Shown: in pieces, positions 6,698 through 10,212 of the stretch
Position numbering within the stretch: position 1 is the first letter of the stretch
How the letters are laid out: every line of letters begins with the position of its first letter
NCBI GenBank assembly: GCA_016932145.1
Contig: JAFGDI010000178.1
Location: forward strand, 1-10,212
DNA from: Sedimentisphaerales bacterium
GTDB lineage: Bacteria > Planctomycetota > Phycisphaerae > Sedimentisphaerales > SM23-30
DNA length: 10,212 nt
Reading direction: 5' to 3'
Translations under genes and position numbers: made by a program
Notes under the pieces: generated by a model
Told to the model about the DNA's origin: nothing
Database searches by the model: none
What the model saw: the letters and a program-made list of their open reading frames with translations, nothing else

Positions 6698-7582
6698 TCA
6701 TACCTGCTTCTTGTCAGTGTCCTTAAGGCTCAATTCAGCATGGTAGCTACTGCGAACGAACGGTCCGGCAGCTATGTGCTGGAAGCCGATCTTTTCACCT
6801 GCCTTTTTCAGTTCTGCAAATTCCTTCGGCGGATAATACCTGACAACTTCCACATTGTCTTTAGACGGTCTGAGATATTGGCCTATGGTCAGCATATTAA
6901 CACCTGCATTGTGCAGATCAGTCATTACTGCAACCAAATCGTCAAAACTTTCACCTAAACCCACCATAAAACCGCTTTTGATCTTCCAATCATGCTTCTT
7001 ATCCGCCATATAGCGTAATACTGCCAGCGAACGGTCATAGTCGGCATTACTGCGGATCGACCTGGTTAATTCACGAGTTGTCTCAACATTGTGATTAAAG
7101 ACATCCGGACCGGCATCAGCTACCAGGTCCAATGACGCATGCCTGAGCATAAAATCAGGGGTTAGCACCTCAATGGTAGTACCAGATGCGGCTTTGCGAA
7201 CCTCGCTGATACATTGGGCAAAATGCGCCGCGCCGCCGTCCTCCAGGTCGTCACGAGTAACAGAGGTAATAACCACATGCTTGAGCTTGAGACTAGTAAC
7301 AGCCTGGGCCAGTCTCTGCGGCTCTGTTGGGTCAAGAGGCCCCATTTCACCATGTGCTACGGCACAAAACCGGCAATTCCTGCTGCATACCTCGCCCATG
7401 ATCATAAATGTAGCCGTACCACAACTGAAACACTCTGACCGATTCGGACAACAGGCACTCTGGCAAACAGTAGCCAATTTCAGTTCTTTTAACAGATCAT
7501 CGACTTTATTATAACTGCCTCCAGAGCCATATTTTACTTTCAGCCAATGAGGCAATCTTGTTTTTTTCTCATTATTATTCAT
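6698..7582 (-). CDS. lipA: Lipoyl synthase (radical SAM)
   Basis: LipA inserts two sulfur atoms at C6 and C8 of protein-bound octanoyl groups to make the lipoyl cofactor of 2-oxoacid dehydrogenase E2 and glycine-cleavage H proteins. This 294-residue protein has both clusters: the auxiliary sulfur-donating [4Fe-4S] motif C40-X4-C45-X5-C51 (VCQSACCPNRSEC) and the radical-SAM motif C66-X3-C70-X2-C73 (CSRNCRFC). Other family marks are GTATFMIMG (55-63), SVTRDDLEDGGA (107-118), FNHNVETT (162-169), LGESFDD (209-215) and the C-terminal RSSYHAE (277-283), whose serine ligates the auxiliary cluster. Length is typical. The start at 7582 is the only reasonable one (WLKVK follows at 13-17), yet no Shine-Dalgarno precedes it and a TATAAT sits 6 nt before it. 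No lipB or lplA is next to it. The GH30 gene follows 3 nt downstream. Confidence 0.96.
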   Translation of the reverse strand: MNNNEKKTRLPHWLKVKYGSGGSYNKVDDLLKELKLATVCQSACCPNRSECFSCGTATFMIMGEVCSRNCRFCAVAHGEMGPLDPTEPQRLAQAVTSLKLKHVVITSVTRDDLEDGGAAHFAQCISEVRKAASGTTIEVLTPDFMLRHASLDLVADAGPDVFNHNVETTRELTRSIRSNADYDRSLAVLRYMADKKHDWKIKSGFMVGLGESFDDLVAVMTDLHNAGVNMLTIGQYLRPSKDNVEVVRYYPPKEFAELKKAGEKIGFQHIAAGPFVRSSYHAELSLKDTDKKQV

Positions 7583-7588
7583 ATCTGC

Positions 7589-7618
7589 ATTATAACAATT
7601 CTGATGACTAATTGCCAG
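7589..7618 (-). promoter_or_regulatory. lipA: Candidate lipA promoter giving a leaderless transcript
   Basis: On the minus strand TATAAT (7589-7594) is preceded by TGT (extended -10), with CTGGCA (7613-7618, 4 of 6 consensus bases) 18 bp upstream as -35. The initiator ATG at 7582 begins 6 nt after the box, about where transcription would start. There is no Shine-Dalgarno between them. The mRNA would be leaderless or nearly so. Confidence 0.5.
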
Positions 7619-7830
7619 AATGCATTATTGGCGGGAATGGTCCGATAAGTGCCTATAATAACATAAGACCTTTTATGGCAGTAAAATACAATTAGATAAC
7701 TACTAAACACATGTTTACTAAAATAAACATCCGTCAAAAACTGCATAATCGGACTACGCAATACAGACGGCATAAAAAATATGTAACACCTTAATTAACA
7801 GCAACTTATTACTTATATTTACAAAATGCT

Positions 7831-7860
7831 TTGCATCGAATATTATTTATCTGGTATAAT
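7831..7860 (+). promoter_or_regulatory. Extended -10 promoter of the small coiled-coil gene
   Basis: TATAAT (7855-7860) is preceded by TGG, giving a TGnTATAAT extended -10. TTGCAT (7831-7836) lies 18 bp upstream as a partial -35. The predicted start near 7867 gives an ~85-nt leader ending at AGGAG. Confidence 0.7.
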
Positions 7861-7951
7861 GAAAGCGTAGGGTCTTACTGATCGAAATCAGGAAGAGAAA
7901 ACAGAGAAATAGTATATTACATAACCCAATATTTGCCATAGGAGCAGTAGC

Positions 7952-8218
7952 ATGGACGAAGCAACTTTCCAAAAGAAACTTGGTGAACTTGTCAAGGAAA
8001 TCGGTACACTTCCGGCTTCTCAAAGAAAGAAGCTCGAATCGCTTGCAGAGGAGACAAAGCAGCGTCACGCCCAGCTGAAGAAAAGCGTATCTTCATTACA
8101 GGATTCGCTGGACTACCTCAGACTGAGCATTAAATATCTGCTTTTCGATCTGGAAGCTACTCGTCGCGAGAATGGCTACCTTCGTAAGATGTTAGAAGAG
8201 ACTGATAACAACAAATAA
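7952..8218 (+). CDS. Small coiled-coil protein, conserved hypothetical, possibly planctomycete-specific
   Basis: I do not recognise a named family or function. The 88-residue product is highly charged and almost wholly helical by composition. Heptad-like spacing of L, I and V runs through LVKEIGTL (10-17), LESLAEETKQRHAQLKKSV (43% charged), SLQDSLDYLRLSIKYL and LFDLEATRRENGYLRKMLEE, so it probably forms a coiled-coil dimer or bundle. There is no signal peptide or membrane segment, so it should be cytosolic. The segment YLRLSIKYLLFDLEATR is distinctive, and I recall similar wording in planctomycete proteins; this is memory, not a search. AGGAG (7940-7944) lies 7 nt before the ATG. It is the only gene between a strong extended -10 promoter and a strong terminator, so it is a single-gene, probably well-expressed unit. 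Possible roles include a scaffold or a nucleoid- or RNA-polymerase-associated factor, all unproven. Confidence 0.85.
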   Translation: MDEATFQKKLGELVKEIGTLPASQRKKLESLAEETKQRHAQLKKSVSSLQDSLDYLRLSIKYLLFDLEATRRENGYLRKMLEETDNNK

Positions 8219-8401
8219 TCATTGTTGCCATACCTTTTTGAGCATTTACTCAGGTGGCTTTTGCGAACCTGCCCGTTGGAACTATCAGTTGTGTCTGTTG
8301 TTTGACCAATTATTGTTTCATGCCGGGCTGATCGAGCTTGATTCTTAAGATGCCGGTAAGAGCTGCCGGGTAATTGATGCTCACAAAAGTCGAATGCTTT
8401 T
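8219..8401 (+). other. Long 3' region between the small gene and its terminator
   Basis: About 180 nt separate the stop codon from the terminator hairpin, long for a simple 3' end. There is no ORF with a ribosome binding site. Several short complementary or repeated pieces are present, such as CAGGT/ACCTG (8251-8273) and three related TGCCGG blocks between 8320 and 8371. This could be a structured 3' UTR or an independent small RNA ending at the same terminator. I could match it to no known RNA family. Confidence 0.4.
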
Positions 8402-8440
8402 AAACAGGCCGCACTGTCAGGGTGCGGGCCTGTTTTTTTT
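8402..8440 (+). terminator. Rho-independent terminator after the small coiled-coil gene
   Basis: The left arm AAACAGGCCGCAC (8402-8414) pairs with the right arm GTGC-G-GGCCTGTTT (8422-8434), with one bulged G and a TGTCAGG loop. A run of eight T follows (8433-8440). On the minus strand only a short T run follows the stem, so it acts mainly on plus-strand transcripts, though it may partly serve rnfC. Confidence 0.92.
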
Positions 8441-8495
8441 CAAAAATATATCCAGCGACATATACCCATACACATGTTACCATGTAAACGAGTAG

Positions 8496-9857
8496 TTATT
8501 TTTTAAGCTCTCTGGCTTTAATCTTGCCAGCCCTGATATACTGCACCAGAGGTATCTGGGCAGGACAGACATAACTGCAACAACCGCATTCTATACAAGC
8601 GGTAATATGGTTATCAACCGCTTTTTGTATATCTCTGGCCTTTACTGCATGGGCGATAGTTGTCGGCAAAAGGCGTACAGGGCAATTATCAACACAACGA
8701 CTGCAACGAATACAGGCGGTCTCATCAAGCAGGCGGTATTCATCGTCTGTCATTACAGTAATGCCGCTAGTGCCCTTCATAACCGGCACATCAAGCCTGT
8801 AAGCTGTAGCACCCATCATAGGGCCGCCAAGCAGTATCTTGGCTACATTGTTCTTAATACCGCCACAATGAGCCAGTAAGTCTTCAACCTTCATTCCCAC
8901 AGGTACCATATAATTACCTGGCCGGTTAACACCTTTGCCCGTAACGGTAACAATGCGTTCATTGAACACCCTGCCATCAAAGCAGCTCCAGGCCAGTGTA
9001 GAAGCAGTACCAACATTGCTTACCATAACCCCAACATCCATAGGTAAGCCCCACAGAGGCACTTCGCGTCCAGTTACAGCGCGAATAAGCTGCTTTTCGC
9101 CCCCCTGAGGATATTTAGTCTTACACACCGCAATATGAAGGCCATCGATCTTTTTAACCAGATCAAACATTTTGTTAATAGCATCCTGCTTATTATCTTC
9201 GATAGCAATAATACCCTTTGCCGCCCCAACAGCACGCATAGCCAGTCTCAGGCCGGTTATTATCGACAGAGGGCTTTCGAGCATAAGTCGATGATCGCTA
9301 GTGAGATAAGGCTCGCATTCACAACCATTTAGCAGTACAACATCAATAGGTTTAGCCGGATTAGCAACCAGCTTGACTCTGGTAGGAAACGCCGCACCAC
9401 CAGCTCCGACCAGGCCGCAATTATCCGAGACCTGGGCAATGGTTTCTGGCGAGATAGCATTCAGGTCGAATTCCGCCGGGAACTCCTGCCAGGGCTTTGG
9501 CTCTGGCTGCTGCTCACCTACAGTAATTACTACAGATTCGATCTTACGGCCGGAAGGGTGAAAAAGCGGAATAATGCTCTTTACAACACCATTACAGGGG
9601 CTATGAACCGGAGCAGAGACAAAAGCATCGGCCCGGCCAATAACCTCACCGGCTTTAACCTCCTGTTTAAGGGCAACAACAGGCTTACACGGTGCTCCTA
9701 TATGCTGAACCATAGGTATAACAACATCGTGGCCAGGTGTCAATGATACCCTTTCAACCGGTAAACCTTCGGTTAATTTGCGATGCGGCGGATGAACTCC
9801 ACCCGGGAAAGTACACTTACCAAAGACCTTTTTGCTCATATCTAGTTTTGCGGGCAT
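8496..9857 (-). CDS. rnfC: Rnf electron-transport complex subunit RnfC (lone gene)
   Basis: RnfC is the peripheral NADH/FMN- and Fe-S-binding subunit of the membrane Rnf complex, which couples ferredoxin:NAD+ electron transfer to Na+ or H+ pumping. With the start chosen here the protein has 453 residues. Seen in order are FPGGVHPPHRKLT (17-29); a barrel-sandwich domain to ~115; the nucleotide/flavin-binding GLVGAGGAAFPTRVKL (148-163); NGCECEPYLTSDHR (177-190); YPQGGEKQLI (249-258); an SLBB-like region; LGGPMMG (343-349); and two [4Fe-4S] motifs, CIRCSRCVDNCP (382-393) and CIECGCCSYVCP (421-432). The ATG at 9857 is preferred: GAAAGAG lies upstream, whereas the in-frame ATG at 9908 has no ribosome site and would add a non-family tail across a GC hairpin. 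No rnfD, G, E, A or B gene adjoins it: downstream is a convergent gene, upstream a terminator and a repeat. Confidence 0.93.
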   Translation of the reverse strand: MPAKLDMSKKVFGKCTFPGGVHPPHRKLTEGLPVERVSLTPGHDVVIPMVQHIGAPCKPVVALKQEVKAGEVIGRADAFVSAPVHSPCNGVVKSIIPLFHPSGRKIESVVITVGEQQPEPKPWQEFPAEFDLNAISPETIAQVSDNCGLVGAGGAAFPTRVKLVANPAKPIDVVLLNGCECEPYLTSDHRLMLESPLSIITGLRLAMRAVGAAKGIIAIEDNKQDAINKMFDLVKKIDGLHIAVCKTKYPQGGEKQLIRAVTGREVPLWGLPMDVGVMVSNVGTASTLAWSCFDGRVFNERIVTVTGKGVNRPGNYMVPVGMKVEDLLAHCGGIKNNVAKILLGGPMMGATAYRLDVPVMKGTSGITVMTDDEYRLLDETACIRCSRCVDNCPVRLLPTTIAHAVKARDIQKAVDNHITACIECGCCSYVCPAQIPLVQYIRAGKIKARELKK

Positions 9858-9891
9858 ATTTTTTCTCTTTCGTCCGTCTTTGGCATAAGCA

Positions 9892-9905
9892 CAGCCCCCC
9901 GGCTG
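9892..9905 (-). promoter_or_regulatory. GC-rich hairpin in the rnfC leader
   Basis: CAGCC-CCCC-GGCTG forms a 5-bp stem with a four-base loop in the predicted rnfC leader, about 35 nt before the chosen start. There is no T run, so it is not a terminator; it may affect mRNA stability or be incidental. Confidence 0.3.
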
Positions 9906-9958
9906 CATACAAAGCCAAAGCCCGGCATTAAAAGCCTTAAATCACTTAAACCAATAAG

Positions 9959-9964
9959 ATTATA
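9959..9964 (-). promoter_or_regulatory. rnfC: Candidate -10 box for rnfC
   Basis: TATAAT on the minus strand lies about 100 nt upstream of the chosen rnfC start and just downstream of the terminator at 9987-10022, as needed for a separate transcript. TTGCTC 15 bp upstream is a poor -35. Confidence 0.4.
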
Positions 9965-9986
9965 TAACTAAACCCGAAAGAGCAAG

Positions 9987-10022
9987 AAAAAAACAGGTAT
10001 CAAATACGGAATCAGATACCTG
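9987..10022 (-). terminator. Bidirectional Rho-independent terminator upstream of rnfC
   Basis: A perfect 8-bp stem CAGGTATC (9994-10001) / GATACCTG (10015-10022) encloses a 13-base loop. On the minus strand seven T follow the stem directly (9987-9993). On the plus strand a T-rich stretch starts about 6 nt after it (10028-10038). It would end a minus-strand gene lying beyond the right edge and insulate rnfC from it. Confidence 0.85.
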
Positions 10023-10050
10023 CATTACTTTTTTCTTACTTAAAATCAGT

Positions 10051-10212
10051 GTAACCGTTCACACGGTTAAAGTAATAAGAAATAAGAAACAAGAAATAAG
10101 TTGAGGTTTCGCCTTCGGCGAGGCGTATTTAAGCAGACTTTGTCTGCAATAAAAATCAGACAGCTTCGAGTCCCGATGAATGTCGGGACGAGAATCATGA
10201 GCTTGTTTCTTA
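10051..10212 (+). mobile_element. MITE-like non-coding element, copy B (truncated by window edge)
   Basis: Same orientation as the element at 2124-2392. The left end GTAACCGTTCACACGGTTAA matches copy A except at its first base, and again folds as TAACCGT-TCAC-ACGGTTA (10052-10069). Then come a purine-rich stretch of AATAAG/AACAAG units, TTGAGGTTTCGCCTTCG (10100-10116), the hairpin GCAGAC-TTT-GTCTGC (10133-10147), AATCAGACAGCTTCGAG and an extra 7-bp hairpin GTCCCGA...TCGGGAC (10170-10189). The last bases (CTTGTTTCTTA) begin the mirrored pyrimidine-rich arm, so only its right end is missing. Compared with copy A it lacks the segments around 2168-2188 and 2201-2230. Confidence 0.75.

Larger units (their letters stand above)
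7583..7951. other. 369-bp divergent spacer between lipA and the small coiled-coil gene
   Basis: This AT-rich region holds the lipA promoter at its left end and the extended -10 promoter of the small gene at 7831-7860, with an ~85-nt leader after it. Short frames across it have no ribosome binding site and no protein character. Nothing else is recognised between about 7625 and 7830. Confidence 0.7.
9909..10212. other. 304-bp non-coding region upstream of rnfC to the window edge
   Basis: Holds the candidate rnfC -10 box, the hairpin terminator at 9987-10022, and from 10051 the second copy of the MITE-like element. No gene is seen. Confidence 0.8.

Noticed and set aside
7579..7773. 64-codon minus-strand frame upstream of lipA
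   Set aside because: No ribosome site, AT-driven composition, and it overlaps the lipA promoter and start.
7847..8068. 73-codon minus-strand frame over the small coiled-coil gene
   Set aside because: Covers the promoter, leader and start of the plus-strand gene, which has much stronger signals.
8219..8401. 6S RNA, SRP RNA or tmRNA in the spacer after the small gene
   Set aside because: None of the conserved sequence blocks of these RNAs that I know could be found.
8472..8485. ACATG-TTAC-CATGT hairpin just beyond the rnfC stop as a terminator
   Set aside because: The stem is only 5 bp, AT-rich, and lacks a T run on the minus strand.
9858..9908. Longer rnfC product starting at the ATG at 9908
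   Set aside because: No ribosome binding site there, the extra 17 residues resemble no RnfC N-terminus, and the region contains a GC-rich hairpin fitting a leader.

Overview
This window reads as chromosomal DNA of an anaerobic bacterium, most likely a Planctomycetota/Phycisphaerae-type lineage. That placement is inference. It rests on an [FeFe]-hydrogenase of the multisubunit NAD(P)-linked type, an RnfC ion-pump subunit, secreted polysaccharide-degrading enzymes, and a small coiled-coil protein of a kind I associate with planctomycetes. No rRNA, tRNA, CRISPR array or transposase gene is visible.

Layout. At the left edge (1-1978, minus strand) the hydrogenase catalytic subunit gene is followed 68 bp later by the start of a gene resembling the 24-kDa thioredoxin-like [2Fe-2S] subunit (NuoE/HydC/HndA); this is a hydrogenase operon running off the window. 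Its upstream spacer (1979-2570) carries a ~269-bp non-coding element with hairpin ends and flanking direct repeats. A second copy of that element begins at 10051 and runs off the right edge. At 2571-3362 (minus) lies a polytopic membrane protein with a very histidine-rich loop. It is divergent from a secreted TIM-barrel glycosidase-like protein with a C-terminal CBM9-like domain (3523-5280, plus). That gene converges, with a 13-bp gap, on a secreted GH30 glycosidase (5294-6694, minus), which sits directly behind lipA, lipoyl synthase (6698-7582, minus). A 369-bp spacer holds the lipA promoter, which looks leaderless, and a strong extended -10 promoter for a small coiled-coil gene (7952-8218, plus) that ends at a Rho-independent terminator (8402-8440). 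rnfC (8496-9857, minus) follows alone, bounded upstream by a bidirectional hairpin terminator and downstream by the convergent small gene.

Together: the hydrogenase (NAD(P)H/ferredoxin-linked H2 metabolism) and RnfC (ferredoxin:NAD+ oxidoreductase coupled to ion pumping) suggest a fermentative or syntrophic energy metabolism with reduced ferredoxin as a central carrier. The two exported glycosidase-type proteins point to polysaccharide or glycan use. lipA implies lipoylated 2-oxoacid dehydrogenase or glycine-cleavage enzymes. The most unusual non-coding signal is the pair of MITE-like repeats, which contain nested small palindromes at different insertion points and a hairpin with a compensatory base-pair change between copies.
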